A stretch of DNA of 64,000 nucleotides from positions 620,001 through 684,000 of the forward strand of contig NZ_JIAL01000001.1 of NCBI RefSeq assembly GCF_000688455.1, given 5' to 3'. The stretch comes from Pseudacidobacterium ailaaui (lineage in GTDB: Bacteria > Acidobacteriota > Terriglobia > Terriglobales > Acidobacteriaceae). Shown here piece after piece: positions 17,526 to 27,976 of this stretch. Made by a program: the position numbers and the translations under genes. The notes beneath the pieces were generated by a model. That model did no database searches and had not been told where the DNA came from. It saw nothing but the letters and a program-made list of their open reading frames with translations. The first letter of the stretch is position 1, and the number at the start of each line of letters is the position of its first letter.

Positions 17526-18767
17526 CTACTGTGTCGCAGTCGATGCCATCCTTACCGATGCTGTCTCGGTAGCTGGCTTGCTGATGAAGTAGTTCTTGTC
17601 CCACAGGTTGCGGTAGAAAATCCCGGTCAGTTCCGCTGCCTTGGGGCCAAAGGTCGGGCGGCCGCCTTCCAGAAAGAAGACCGTCACAATGCGTCCGTAC
17701 TGCGTGTCCGCATAAGAAGCAAACCAGCCATAGCGGGTGCCGTTGTTGGAGCAGGTGCCGGTTTTGCCCAAAATCGGGAACTGATTGAAGTTGGCACGCA
17801 GAGAGCGCGCGGTCCCATACTGGACGGCGGCCTGCATTCCGTCCTGGATCTCGGGAAGAATTTTCGAAATGTCCAGCGTGCGTTTGATGCGCGGCTGAAA
17901 ATTGAGTACTTCTTCAGGAGTTGTGGGATGCTGCAGGTAATACAACGTTCCCCCATTGGCGATCGCAGCCACCAGGGCCCCCAGTTGCAGCGGGGTCATG
18001 GAGACACCTTCTCCGAAGGAGCACATGCGCCCTACGCCACCTTCGCTGTCAGGAATCGGCTCGTCAGGATAAACACCGAGGTGTTCACCGGGAATGTTGT
18101 ATCCGGCCAACTCTCCCAGGCCGAACTCATTGGCATAATGGCGGACCCGTTCAAAGCCAAGGCGGCGACCCAGTGTTTCAAAGTAGAGATTGTTGGAGTG
18201 GGCCAGCGCCTGCGTCAGATTCATGCTGTAATGGCCACCCAGATTCACCGGAGTGTCTTTCGTAATAATCCCCTCATCGAGGGCCGCCAGAGCAACGGAA
18301 AGTTTAATCGTCGAACAGGGCTCGGCCCCGCTTGACAGCGCCAGCTTCTGGTTCACCATGGCCAGAATGCGTCCATTACTGGGATCGATGGCCACCACTG
18401 TGCCATTCATGTTCCCCAGCGCATCTACAGCAGCCTGACGCACAATAGGGTCTTCACCACCGGTAACATCCCCTGAGATCAGGTCATCGATGTCCGCAAA
18501 GGAGTTGCCAGTAAAACGTTCATAATAGCGGTGCCGCACCCGCAGACTCGCGCGACGTACGCGTCCGCGGCGGACGGTCACAGAAGCATTTTCAAGATGG
18601 GCAGTGCGGTGCGTATGTTGCAGTCGCGCCATGCGCTGTTTTGCCCGGGAGGACTCAACCACACGGGCGCGGCGCGTGGTGTGGCGGGTCGTGGATGTGC
18701 TTCCCGCCCACAAAAACACTGGCAGCACTATGAACCCCAACAAAAAGAAAGATACCCTGTGCCTCAT
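17526..18767 (-). CDS. Penicillin-binding transpeptidase-domain protein
   Basis: A 413-residue inner-membrane-anchored peptidoglycan transpeptidase. Residues 8-22 form an uncleaved signal-anchor. A very basic stretch (about 25-85) follows, then the transpeptidase domain with the three PBP motifs in order: STIK (about 152-155, acylating Ser), SNN (about 191-193) and KTGT (near 335). It has no non-penicillin-binding dimerisation domain, so it is smaller than PBP2 or PBP3 and nearer to class-D/MrdA-like minimal transpeptidases. The frame begins at GTG 18779, but ATG 18767 is the better start. It stands about 245 bases downstream of ftsZ on the same strand, so a role in division or septal peptidoglycan is reasonable but inferred. 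Confidence 0.85.
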   Translation of the reverse strand: MRHRVSFFLLGFIVLPVFLWAGSTSTTRHTTRRARVVESSRAKQRMARLQHTHRTAHLENASVTVRRGRVRRASLRVRHRYYERFTGNSFADIDDLISGDVTGGEDPIVRQAAVDALGNMNGTVVAIDPSNGRILAMVNQKLALSSGAEPCSTIKLSVALAALDEGIITKDTPVNLGGHYSMNLTQALAHSNNLYFETLGRRLGFERVRHYANEFGLGELAGYNIPGEHLGVYPDEPIPDSEGGVGRMCSFGEGVSMTPLQLGALVAAIANGGTLYYLQHPTTPEEVLNFQPRIKRTLDISKILPEIQDGMQAAVQYGTARSLRANFNQFPILGKTGTCSNNGTRYGWFASYADTQYGRIVTVFFLEGGRPTFGPKAAELTGIFYRNLWDKNYFISKPATETASVRMASTATQ

Positions 18768-19013
18768 TCCGCGATTCACCCCAAGCCAGCTTATTGCATC
18801 CTACCGTAAAAGGCCCCTGTACTTCTGATGACAAGACATCAGTTGCGCAGGCCGGTTCCTCCAAAGGCACCCTGGTCCCATTCTGGGATGCAACCAGGGC
18901 CTCAACTCAATTGGACACACCCGGCAGCAAAAAGATGCCTTCCGCTTTTCGGATCACTTTCAGATAGGGAATGTGCCGGGCTGATATTTTCACTATACCT
19001 TTCTGAAAGTCTT

Positions 19014-20333
19014 TTACAAGCCCCCGCGACGCATAAATGCAGGAATATCCAGTTCATCCCCCTGCTCTTCGCCACGCGGTTCAAAAAATACCTCTCTAGG
19101 GCTGGACGGTGCCGCCACAGCAACGGCAATGGGCTCGGACCGTTGTTCTATTCCAGTTTCAGCAACGCCCGGTGCTTCCGGCGCCACAGAGGACAGCGGG
19201 ATGGCCGGGGCCACAGACTGGCGGACCTCCGGCTCCTCTTCCTCTTCGCTCATAAATCTTGGGGCCGACGGCTGGGCTGTCTCAACATGCACACGGGGCG
19301 CTACCGGCTCGCGCAACGTTACGTTCAGCATCCGTTCGCGGCGTTCGGCCATCTCCTGCCGGAACCCTGTGGCAATCACTGTGATTTTTACCTCGTCCCC
19401 CATATTTTCATCCAGCACCGCGCCAAAAATGATGTTCGCATCCTCATGCGCCGCATTCTGGATAAGAGTCGAAGCTTCATTGACCTCACTCAGCTTCAGC
19501 GAACTTGACCCGGTGATGTTGATCAGAATGCCCTTGGCCCCGTCAATCGCACCGGCCTCAAGCAATGGCGAAGAGATGGCCGCCTGTGCCGCCTCCAGCG
19601 CACGATTCGCACCGCTGCGTACCGCGGTGCCCATGACCGCATAGCCCATCCCGGCCATCGTGGTCTTTACATCAGCAAAATCCCGGTTAATGATTCCGGG
19701 GATGGTAATGATGTCTGAGATCCCCTGCACTCCCTGGCGCAGCACATCATCGGCAATCCGGAAAGACTCAAAAAAGCCCGCGTCTTTTGCCACAGCCAGC
19801 AGCTTTTCGTTCGGGATGACGATCATCGTATCAACGGACTCAAGCAGCTCTTCCATGCCGCGTTCCGCCTGAAGCATCCGGCGCTTGCCTTCAAAACCAA
19901 AGGGACGGGTCACCACGGCCACCGTCAGTGCGCCCATTTCACTGGCCAGGGAGGCAATGACCGGGGCAGCTCCGGTGCCGGTCCCGCCGCCCAGTCCCGC
20001 GGTAACAAAAACCATGTCCGCGCCCTCCAGGGCCTCAATGATCTTTTCCGAATCCTCAAGGGCGGCGCGGCGACCAACATCTGGATTCGCCCCTGCTCCC
20101 AGGCCGCTGGTCAGTTTCAGACCAAGCTGCAGCTTTACAGGAGCATGGGAGAGCTGCAAAGCCTGCGCATCCGTGTTGGCGACAATGAATTCCACTCCTT
20201 CCACACGGGCCGCAATCATGCGGTTCACCGCATTTCCGCCGCCGCCGCCTACGCCGATGACCTTGATCTTGGCACCGCGCGGGACCTGTTCATGGTAATG
20301 AATACGGATCTCTTCTGAAGGGTTCATGGGCAT
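19014..20333 (-). CDS. ftsZ: Cell division GTPase FtsZ
   Basis: The tubulin-like GTPase that forms the Z ring. The signature loop [13 protein letters not shown] is present, with [17 protein letters not shown] at the nucleotide-binding start and the T7 synergy-loop region [13 protein letters not shown]. The globular domain spans about residues 15-330. A variable acidic/Ala linker follows, ending in the conserved C-terminal peptide [14 protein letters not shown], which binds FtsA and other partners. AGGAG lies 3 bases before ATG 20333 and 9 bases before a second in-frame ATG at 20327, so either may be used. The gene follows ftsA by 6 bases in a ftsQ-ftsA-ftsZ operon. Confidence 0.98.
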   Translation of the reverse strand: MPMNPSEEIRIHYHEQVPRGAKIKVIGVGGGGGNAVNRMIAARVEGVEFIVANTDAQALQLSHAPVKLQLGLKLTSGLGAGANPDVGRRAALEDSEKIIEALEGADMVFVTAGLGGGTGTGAAPVIASLASEMGALTVAVVTRPFGFEGKRRMLQAERGMEELLESVDTMIVIPNEKLLAVAKDAGFFESFRIADDVLRQGVQGISDIITIPGIINRDFADVKTTMAGMGYAVMGTAVRSGANRALEAAQAAISSPLLEAGAIDGAKGILINITGSSSLKLSEVNEASTLIQNAAHEDANIIFGAVLDENMGDEVKITVIATGFRQEMAERRERMLNVTLREPVAPRVHVETAQPSAPRFMSEEEEEPEVRQSVAPAIPLSSVAPEAPGVAETGIEQRSEPIAVAVAAPSSPREVFFEPRGEEQGDELDIPAFMRRGGL

Positions 20334-20339
20334 TGGCTC

Positions 20340-21557
20340 CTACACACTTCCTGCAAAAATGGCGCGCAGTTTGGCGCGCAGTCCCTGGTCTTCCGCCGCA
20401 CGGCTCACGCTGGTGCGGTGGGCATACAAAAGCATTCCTGTTAGAACAGCGTTCTCCGGGTCCACCAGCTCTTCCGGCATCCTCGACAGCGCTACCGGCG
20501 TTCCAATGCGGGCAGGCGTGCGCAGCAGGCTTTCGGCCGTATCCAGCAGACCGGGCAGACGAGCGCCGCCTCCGGTGAGCACGCAGCCGGCCCCCAGGGC
20601 CTCCAGCACGCCGCCCTGGCGCAGATTGTCCCGCAATAAGTGGAAGAGCTCGCGCGCCCGCGGCTCAAGGATCTCCGCCACGAAGCGCTGCCGCACCGTA
20701 CGCGGACCATGCCCGGGCATCCCATACAGCTCAATTTCATTGCCCGAAGGCACCGCCGTGACCACAGCGTGCCCATAGTTGCACTTGATCCACTCTGCCT
20801 CTTCGACCGAAACATGGAGGCCAACCGCCAGATCGTTTGTGAAGTGGTCTCCGCCAATCGGGACCACCGCCGTATGCGCCACCGATCCCTCAAAGAAAAC
20901 CACCAGTTCCGTAGACCCGGCGCCGATATCAATCAGGCAAACTCCCAGTTCCCGCTCATCGGCTGAAATGGTGGCCTCTGCCGCAGCGATGGCTTCAAAA
21001 ACCGACTCGGTCACTTCCAGCCCGGCTTTATTGGCGCAGGTCACAATGCTCTGCAGGGCGCTGGCCGAGGCCGTTGCAATATGCAGGTTGACTTCCAGCC
21101 GGTTCCCGATCATCCCTACCGGGTCATGGATGCCCGGCTGATCGTCCAGAATGAATTCCTGGGGCAATAAATGCAGGATCTCCCGGTCATTGGGCAGCGA
21201 AACCGAACGGGCACGGTCCACAGCGGCGCGCACATCTTCCCGTGTAATCTCGCGCATGCGCGTGCCCAGGCTGATGCCTCCGCGGCTGTTCACACCGCGC
21301 ACATGCCATCCCCCCACGCCCACCACGCAACGATCAATGGTGGCCTGGGCCATGGCTTCAGCCATCATGGCCGCGTCGTTCACGCTGCGGGCGGCTTGCT
21401 TCAATTCGGCAATCACGCCTTTGCGCATCCCTTTGGAATCGGCAATCCCATGGGCACGATACCGCAGAGCGCCATCATACAGCTCAGCCACCAGCACCCG
21501 GGTCTTTGCGCTCCCCACATCCAGCACCGTCAGCAGGTTCTCCGTCTTCTGGCTCAT
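20340..21557 (-). CDS. ftsA: Cell division protein FtsA
   Basis: An actin-like ATPase that anchors FtsZ to the membrane and recruits later divisome proteins. At 405 residues it has the usual length. It shows the phosphate-1 region LTVLDVGSAKTRVLV, the SHS2 (1C) domain (VNSRGGISLGTRMREITREDV), the phosphate-2 region CLIDIGAGSTELVVF, and the adenosine motif GCVLTGGGARLPGL. A C-terminal amphipathic helix (AEDQGLRAKLRAIFAGSV) is present. Its ATG overlaps the ftsQ stop by 4 bases (ATGA) and its stop is 6 bases before ftsZ, so the three are co-transcribed and coupled. Confidence 0.96.
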   Translation of the reverse strand: MSQKTENLLTVLDVGSAKTRVLVAELYDGALRYRAHGIADSKGMRKGVIAELKQAARSVNDAAMMAEAMAQATIDRCVVGVGGWHVRGVNSRGGISLGTRMREITREDVRAAVDRARSVSLPNDREILHLLPQEFILDDQPGIHDPVGMIGNRLEVNLHIATASASALQSIVTCANKAGLEVTESVFEAIAAAEATISADERELGVCLIDIGAGSTELVVFFEGSVAHTAVVPIGGDHFTNDLAVGLHVSVEEAEWIKCNYGHAVVTAVPSGNEIELYGMPGHGPRTVRQRFVAEILEPRARELFHLLRDNLRQGGVLEALGAGCVLTGGGARLPGLLDTAESLLRTPARIGTPVALSRMPEELVDPENAVLTGMLLYAHRTSVSRAAEDQGLRAKLRAIFAGSV

Positions 21558-22633
21558 GCTCTCTTCCTGTAGGGGTGTGCAGGGGCCTTTGTTTTTGCCT
21601 TGCCGGCTTTCGGCACTGGCTGTTGGTTCTGCTCAGCAGATGCCTCCTGGCCCATGGCCGCGTCCTTTGACATTTTGAGCACCACCTGACCGTCGTAACG
21701 CAGATCTACGGAAGCAAGGTTCGGATATTGCTGCTTCCATTCGCCCAGGTGCTGCTTGTACTCGTTCCAGCGATTCAGGAAGTTGTCCTGCCCAAAATGC
21801 AGCAAGATGTCGGAACCACCCTCGGACACCAGCCCCTGAACATCTTCCGGGTCTGAGAGATCAATCTCACTCAACTGGCTGGAGACCCTCTCACCGCCCG
21901 TATCGATGTCAGCCATAAACTTCTGATAGAGCTTCATGCGTGGACGCCGAACCGAAAGCGGGTCCTCCGGATGGATGCCGATGACCACCGGAAACGAATA
22001 GTGTTTTGCCGCCAGTGCAGCAGGACTCATGTCCAGCAGGACGCCGTCGGCATCTACCAGCTTGACCTGGTTGCCCACCCGCGCAAAGGCAACCGGTACA
22101 CGTTCCACAATCGAAACACGAATCTGGTTGGGAAGGATGCGCATGACCGTCGCATGGGCCACCCAGGGGACCTGCTCCAGTTCTTTGCGTCGTTGTGCCA
22201 AGGGCACGAAAAACAGGTTGCGCCCAATGTCCGCACCAAAAACTGAAAGCAGATCAGCACGCGTAAGCTGGCTGTTGCCGTCAATCTGAATGTTCGCTGC
22301 AGAATCGATCCGGAAATGGGGATCATGGTCGAGAAAATTCTGGACGGCCATCACAAGCATGACACAAAGCACCACAAGAATGACGCCGAAAAAGCCAAGG
22401 GCCACGCGTCCCGGTATGGTTTTTGTCAGAAACGGAGGCAGGAAGCCCTTGCGAACCGGGACCCGTTTACGGGCACGCAGAAACGCCTCTTCCTCGGATG
22501 CGTCCTCTTCATCCACACGTGGAATGGGCCGCTGAAGACGCGTCCGGACCTTCACTTCGGGACGCAGGAACTCCTCAGCTGGCAGATGCTCTGCCAACGC
22601 GGGACCGTTTTGATAAGGACCTGTTTTCGCCAC
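21554..22633 (-). CDS. ftsQ: Cell division protein FtsQ
   Basis: A bitopic divisome protein linking cytoplasmic and periplasmic components. A long basic cytoplasmic region (residues 1-80, rich in Arg and Glu) precedes one membrane helix (about 82-103, VALGFFGVILVVLCVMLVMA). The periplasmic POTRA domain has IDGNSQLTRADLLSVFG, and the FtsQ/DivIB domain has PWVAHATVMRILPNQIRVSIVER. The C-terminus is an unusual Lys/Ala/Gln-rich tail. The start is GTG. It is coupled to ftsA by a 4-base overlap. No mur, mraY or ftsW gene lies upstream; the next gene is a lipoprotein 114 bases away, so this is a small division operon detached from the classical dcw cluster. Confidence 0.9.
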   Translation of the reverse strand: MAKTGPYQNGPALAEHLPAEEFLRPEVKVRTRLQRPIPRVDEEDASEEEAFLRARKRVPVRKGFLPPFLTKTIPGRVALGFFGVILVVLCVMLVMAVQNFLDHDPHFRIDSAANIQIDGNSQLTRADLLSVFGADIGRNLFFVPLAQRRKELEQVPWVAHATVMRILPNQIRVSIVERVPVAFARVGNQVKLVDADGVLLDMSPAALAAKHYSFPVVIGIHPEDPLSVRRPRMKLYQKFMADIDTGGERVSSQLSEIDLSDPEDVQGLVSEGGSDILLHFGQDNFLNRWNEYKQHLGEWKQQYPNLASVDLRYDGQVVLKMSKDAAMGQEASAEQNQQPVPKAGKAKTKAPAHPYRKRA

Positions 22634-22747
22634 GCCCGAGCCGAGTCGTGAGAGTCGCCAGCACCACTATAACGTGCGCTGAGCTGTGGAGACATGAAAT
22701 TCGACCGATGTATCCGGAAAGGTAACCTCAAAATGAAACAGACCGTG

Positions 22748-23509
22748 CTATCTGGCGGCAAAGGTAAAGTCTTGGTGCACAGTTTGTCTTGCTGCAATCG
22801 TCACAGTGACTGCCTTCTGTCCCAGCACCTCGTGGTCCGCAACAAGTGTATAGGTCCCCGGAGGCAGCCCTCTGATCTCAAAATGACCATCAGGCCCGCT
22901 GATTGCGTAAAACGGGTTGTCCGTGACATTGATGAATGCCTCCATCCACGGATGATTATTGCAGCGCACCGGAATCATGAGCTCCGGGGTCCGGAAAACG
23001 CGCGTTTCAGGCGCACCATTCGGCCCCTGGGAAATGTCCGTGGCCTGGTTGGTTTCAACTTTTGGCAGCATGTGCACGTTGTGCATCGTGGGATCGCTGT
23101 TCGTAAAACGGACCGGTTGGCCAACCATGACGCCAATGACATGCGGTGTATACCTGCATCCCTTCTGGTCCATGACTACCGGGGTCGAGGGAGCAGGATA
23201 GATTCGATTGCCCAGGCCGTCTTTGATGTAAAGAAAGACATTCTGTAGGCCGCCATCTTTCCCCACATATTGTTCGCTGTAATTGGCCGGGCTAAGGCTA
23301 CACACCGGGTCCTGCGCCATATCAATCTGCACCGGGGCCGGCATCTTTCCGGAGACATGGACGGTACCCGAGATGGCGCCTGCCGTGGTCCAGTCTATTT
23401 GCGTGTACTGGACGGCCGAATGGGCCCCACCGGTTGGCTTCTTGCATCCGGTAAAAACAAGCAGTAAGCCGCAAACCACGATCGCAGGAGCCAGTTTCCT
23501 GATCACCAT
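22748..23509 (-). CDS. Cupredoxin-like lipoprotein with carboxypeptidase-regulatory domain
   Basis: A 253-residue exported lipoprotein. The signal sequence ends in a lipobox (LVFTGC, Cys22). The middle domain looks like a type-1 copper (plastocyanin-like) fold: VGQPVRFTNSDPTMHNVHM supplies a His, and VRCNNHPWMEAF supplies Cys, His and Met in the spacing of a blue-copper site. The last 65 residues (ISGPDGHFEIRGLPPGTYTLVADH) are a carboxypeptidase-regulatory-like beta-sandwich. It may carry electrons or bind copper in the periplasm. No oxidase partner is adjacent, and copper binding is inferred from the residue pattern only. Confidence 0.75.
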   Translation of the reverse strand: MVIRKLAPAIVVCGLLLVFTGCKKPTGGAHSAVQYTQIDWTTAGAISGTVHVSGKMPAPVQIDMAQDPVCSLSPANYSEQYVGKDGGLQNVFLYIKDGLGNRIYPAPSTPVVMDQKGCRYTPHVIGVMVGQPVRFTNSDPTMHNVHMLPKVETNQATDISQGPNGAPETRVFRTPELMIPVRCNNHPWMEAFINVTDNPFYAISGPDGHFEIRGLPPGTYTLVADHEVLGQKAVTVTIAARQTVHQDFTFAAR

Positions 23510-23595
23510 CCACCCCTTCAGAAAATCTCATCCGCTTTTGGGGCCTCCGTCCATCCATGTGCTTCTCTCAGAACGGAGACCCCGAAGATTGAAGT

Positions 23596-24618
<1,023 letters not shown>

Positions 24619-24725
24619 AATCCTCAGTGCGTCCATGCAGACGCTGTTTGGCCAGGAAACCGGGAATATACAAACAAACTGCGGCCGCGCATCGGCTCAA
24701 CAGCGCCCACGGGCGCGGGCCGCCA

Positions 24726-25208
24726 TCAACTATGCTTTCCCTTCTTCCCTGCTTCTTTTCCGCTCAGTAATTGTTCCAGTTCTTCCTTGAACTCACGCAC
24801 GTCCTTAAAATCGCGGTATACGCTGGCAAACCGGATATAAGCGACTGTGTCCAGCGTTTTGAGCCGGTCCATCAGCAGTTCCCCGATCTCAGCCGTCGTC
24901 CTTTCACGCTCTGGAGAATCCATCAGAAAGCTCTCTGCTTCATCCACCAGAGACTCCAGCTTGCCGGCAGAAATCGGACGCTTTTCGCAGGCGTGCAGAA
25001 GCCCGCTGAGCACTTTTTGCCGCTCAAACCGTTCCCGGCGGCCGTCCTTTTTCACTACCATGTAGGGGATTTCGTCAATACGTTCATACGTGGTAAAACG
25101 CTTGTTGCAGCGCTCACACTCGCGGCGGCGGCGGATCGAATCTGCCTCTTTGCTCTCTCGCGAGTCCACCACCCGGTCTTGCGTAAACCCGCAGTAAGGA
25201 CACTTCAT
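24726..25208 (-). CDS. nrdR: Transcriptional repressor NrdR
   Basis: An ATP/dATP-sensing repressor of ribonucleotide reductase genes. The N-terminal zinc ribbon has the pairs CPYCGF and CERCNKRF with VVDSRESKEADSIRRRREC between them, followed by the ATP-cone domain (FTTYERIDEIPYMVVKKDGRRERF... to VYRDFKDVREF). Its 160 residues are the normal length. The true start is ATG 25208, which gives the family N-terminus MKCPYCG; six extra codons upstream are unlikely to be used. It lies between the isocitrate-dehydrogenase-type gene and RNase J, divergent from the latter. Confidence 0.96.
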   Translation of the reverse strand: MKCPYCGFTQDRVVDSRESKEADSIRRRRECERCNKRFTTYERIDEIPYMVVKKDGRRERFERQKVLSGLLHACEKRPISAGKLESLVDEAESFLMDSPERERTTAEIGELLMDRLKTLDTVAYIRFASVYRDFKDVREFKEELEQLLSGKEAGKKGKHS

Positions 25209-25315
25209 TTGTCTGTCTTCTTCCATTCTAGCAAGGGGCCGTCGCCCTCCAGCCCCTACTGCCCGCTTTTATAAGGACGGGCAAACTGTTAGCATCAGAT
25301 ATTCCCGGAAAGCGA

Positions 25316-26977
25316 ATGGCTGACGCAAAGCTTCAAATCATACCTCTGGGCGGATTAGGTGAGTTCGGCATGAACTGTCTCGCCATCCGCTATCAGAACG
25401 ACATCATCGTGATGGATGCCGGGCTGATGTTTCCTGAATCAGAACTGCTCGGTGTGGACATCGTCGTCCCCGACATTACTTACCTTGTCGAGAACCGCGA
25501 GTTGGTGCGCGCCATCATCCTGACTCACGGTCACGAGGACCACATCGGGGGGCTGCCCTGGATCCTCTCGGAGCTCAACGTCCCGGTCTACGGCACAGAG
25601 TTCACTTTGGCCTATGTGGAGGGCAAGCTCGATGAACATAAATTGCTGGACCAGACTGAGCTGATCGAGATCATCCCCGGCACGAAGTTCTCTCTTGGCC
25701 CCTTTGTCATTGACCCTATCCGTGTCACCCATAGTCTCGTGGATTGCGTGGCCCTGGCCATTGAGACCCCTGTCGGAATCATTGTCCACACCGGCGATTT
25801 CAAGATTGATCTTTCTCCCCCGGACGGCAAGGCCTTTGACCTTCACAAGTTCGCCGAATACGGAAAGCGCGGTGTGCTTGCCCTGTTACAGGACTCGACC
25901 AACGTGGACCGCCCCGGCTATACTCCCAGCGAATGGGCCGTCAAACCGCGCCTGGACGAACTCTTCTCACGCACAAAGAAGAAGCTCTTCTTCAGTTGCT
26001 TCTCGTCATCGATTTACCGTATCGGCATCGCCGTGGACCTGGCCCACAAACATGGCCGCAAAGTGGCCATTGTTGGCCGCTCGATGGTCGAGTCGGCCGA
26101 GATTGCGCAGGACCTCGGATATCTTGATGTGCCTCCCGGCGTCATCATCAATCCTGGCCAGATCGCCGACTACGCTCCGGAAGAAGTGATGGTGCTCATC
26201 AGCGGGACGCAGGGCGAACCCATGAGCGCCTTGAGCCGCGCCGCCGTAGACAACCACAAACATGCGCGCATCCACCCAGGAGACACCGTCGTCCTCAGCT
26301 CGCGCGTCATCCCAGGCAATGAGAAAAGCATCTTCCGCGTCATTGATCACCTCTGCCGCCGCGATGCGCATGTGATTTATGACGATGGCGCCTCCGGCCT
26401 GATCCATGTCAGCGGACATGCCAGCCAGGAAGAGCAGCGGCTGATGATTAACCTGCTGCGCCCGAAATTCTTCATCCCGGTGCATGGCGACTACCGCCAC
26501 CTGAAGAAGCACGCCGAACTGGCACAGAATATGGGAGTTGTGGACCTGGCCCTGGTCATCGAAAACGGCGACATCCTCGAACTCGGCCCCGATGACGCAC
26601 GGATTACCGGAAAGGTCACTGCTGGGCGCGTCTGCATTGATTCAGGCTCGACCGCCGATGTCGTCGAAGACCTCGTCATCCGCGACCGCCGCCACCTCAG
26701 CGAAGACGGCATCGTTCTGCCCATCCTGACCATCAACAAACTCAGCGGTAAGGTCGAGCGGCAACCGGAAATCGTCAGCCGCGGCTTTGTTGGCGCGGAC
26801 CCTGAACTGCTGGAAGCCGCCCGCAAGGTCATCACCCAGACACTCGAAAACTCCAGCGATGAAGAAAAGGCCGACTACGGCGTCATCAAGGAGAAGATCC
26901 GTATCGACCTGAAACGCTATATCCAGAAAAACACCAGTCGTCGGCCTCTGATTATGCCCGTGATTCTGGAGATTTAG
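25316..26977 (+). CDS. rnj: Ribonuclease J
   Basis: A 553-residue metallo-beta-lactamase/beta-CASP nuclease with 5'-exo- and endoribonuclease activity in RNA maturation and decay. The zinc motif HGHEDHIGG (HxHxDH) is at about residue 75, with further ligands in VTHSLVDCVALAIETPVG and HTGDFKID. The beta-CASP region carries RSMVESAE and SGTQGEPMSAL, and FFIPVHGDYRHLKKHAELA supplies the last His motif. A C-terminal domain of about 100 residues completes it. The start is preceded by GGAAAG. It is followed after only 3 bases by the threonine dehydratase gene, so they are likely co-transcribed. Confidence 0.96.
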   Translation: MADAKLQIIPLGGLGEFGMNCLAIRYQNDIIVMDAGLMFPESELLGVDIVVPDITYLVENRELVRAIILTHGHEDHIGGLPWILSELNVPVYGTEFTLAYVEGKLDEHKLLDQTELIEIIPGTKFSLGPFVIDPIRVTHSLVDCVALAIETPVGIIVHTGDFKIDLSPPDGKAFDLHKFAEYGKRGVLALLQDSTNVDRPGYTPSEWAVKPRLDELFSRTKKKLFFSCFSSSIYRIGIAVDLAHKHGRKVAIVGRSMVESAEIAQDLGYLDVPPGVIINPGQIADYAPEEVMVLISGTQGEPMSALSRAAVDNHKHARIHPGDTVVLSSRVIPGNEKSIFRVIDHLCRRDAHVIYDDGASGLIHVSGHASQEEQRLMINLLRPKFFIPVHGDYRHLKKHAELAQNMGVVDLALVIENGDILELGPDDARITGKVTAGRVCIDSGSTADVVEDLVIRDRRHLSEDGIVLPILTINKLSGKVERQPEIVSRGFVGADPELLEAARKVITQTLENSSDEEKADYGVIKEKIRIDLKRYIQKNTSRRPLIMPVILEI

Positions 26978-26980
26978 CCA

Positions 26981-27946
26981 ATGCTGGTGACTCTGGAAGA
27001 AATCCGCGCAGCGCAGGAACGGATTCAAGGCGTGGCCTCCCATACCCCTTTGGTCCGTTTGCAGATCTCCGGGCCGCCCGGGAATGTCTTCATCAAAGCC
27101 GAAGGGCTGCAGCCCATTGGCAGCTTCAAACTGCGTGGCGCCTATAACAAAATTTCGCAGTTGAAGGAGGCCGAGCGCCAACGCGGCGTGATTACCTACT
27201 CCAGCGGCAATCACGCTCAGGGAGTTGCTTATGCCGCCCGCGCCCTCGGTAGGAAGGCTGTCATCGTGATGCCCTCCAATGCTCCTGAGGTCAAAAAGCG
27301 CGCAACTGCCGCGCTGGGAGCGGAAATCGTCGAGGTCGGCCCCTCCAGCCTGGAGCGGAAAGAAAAGGCCGAAGAACTGCAGGCGCAATTCGGATACGTG
27401 ATGGTGCCGCCCTATGACGACCGCGACATCATCGCCGGACAGGGCACCTGCGGGCTGGAAATCCTCGAAGACCTCCCCGAAGTAGACCTCGTACTCTCCC
27501 CCGTAAGCGGAGGAGGGCTGTTGAGCGGCGTGGCAGCAGCCATCAAACTCCTAAAGCCTTCCGTCCGGGTCCTCGGCGTTGAACCCGACCTGGCTGCCGA
27601 TGCACAGGAGAGCTTTCGCACCGGCAGGCTTGTCACCTGGCCGGCGGAGCTCACTTCCCGCACCATCGCCGACGGACTGCGCACCCAGCGCCTGGGCGAT
27701 CTGAACTTCGAGCACGTCCGTGCTTACGTAGATGACATCATCACGGTAAAAGAGGAAGAGATTGCCTGCGCCATGCAGACGCTGCTTTATCAGGCGCGCC
27801 TCACACCCGAGCCAAGCGGGGCCGTTACCACGGCCGCTGTCCTCTTTCATTCCGAAGGGCTGGTGCCCTTTCGCAATTGCGTTGCGATTATGAGCGGCGG
27901 AAACGTCGAACCTGACGTACTCAAGCGCATGCTGGCCACCAATTAA
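26981..27946 (+). CDS. Threonine/serine dehydratase (PLP-dependent, short form)
   Basis: A fold-type II PLP enzyme of 321 residues that deaminates threonine to 2-oxobutanoate, and possibly serine. The PLP lysine sits in GSFKLRGAYNKI (about Lys50). SSGNHAQGVAYAA binds substrate and phosphate, and SPVSGGGLLSGVA is the glycine loop. It lacks the C-terminal ACT-like regulatory domain of biosynthetic IlvA, so it resembles the catabolic/short type. It starts 3 bases after the RNase J stop codon, so translation is likely coupled. Serine racemase activity is an alternative in this family. Confidence 0.88.
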   Translation: MLVTLEEIRAAQERIQGVASHTPLVRLQISGPPGNVFIKAEGLQPIGSFKLRGAYNKISQLKEAERQRGVITYSSGNHAQGVAYAARALGRKAVIVMPSNAPEVKKRATAALGAEIVEVGPSSLERKEKAEELQAQFGYVMVPPYDDRDIIAGQGTCGLEILEDLPEVDLVLSPVSGGGLLSGVAAAIKLLKPSVRVLGVEPDLAADAQESFRTGRLVTWPAELTSRTIADGLRTQRLGDLNFEHVRAYVDDIITVKEEEIACAMQTLLYQARLTPEPSGAVTTAAVLFHSEGLVPFRNCVAIMSGGNVEPDVLKRMLATN

Positions 27947-27976
27947 GAAGCGGTCAGGATGTCTGGACCAGCCTGC

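Noticed and set aside
26642-27388. 248-residue open frame antisense to RNase J and threonine dehydratase
   Set aside because: It crosses two well-supported genes; its sequence is the antisense shadow of GC-rich codons and shows no domain.
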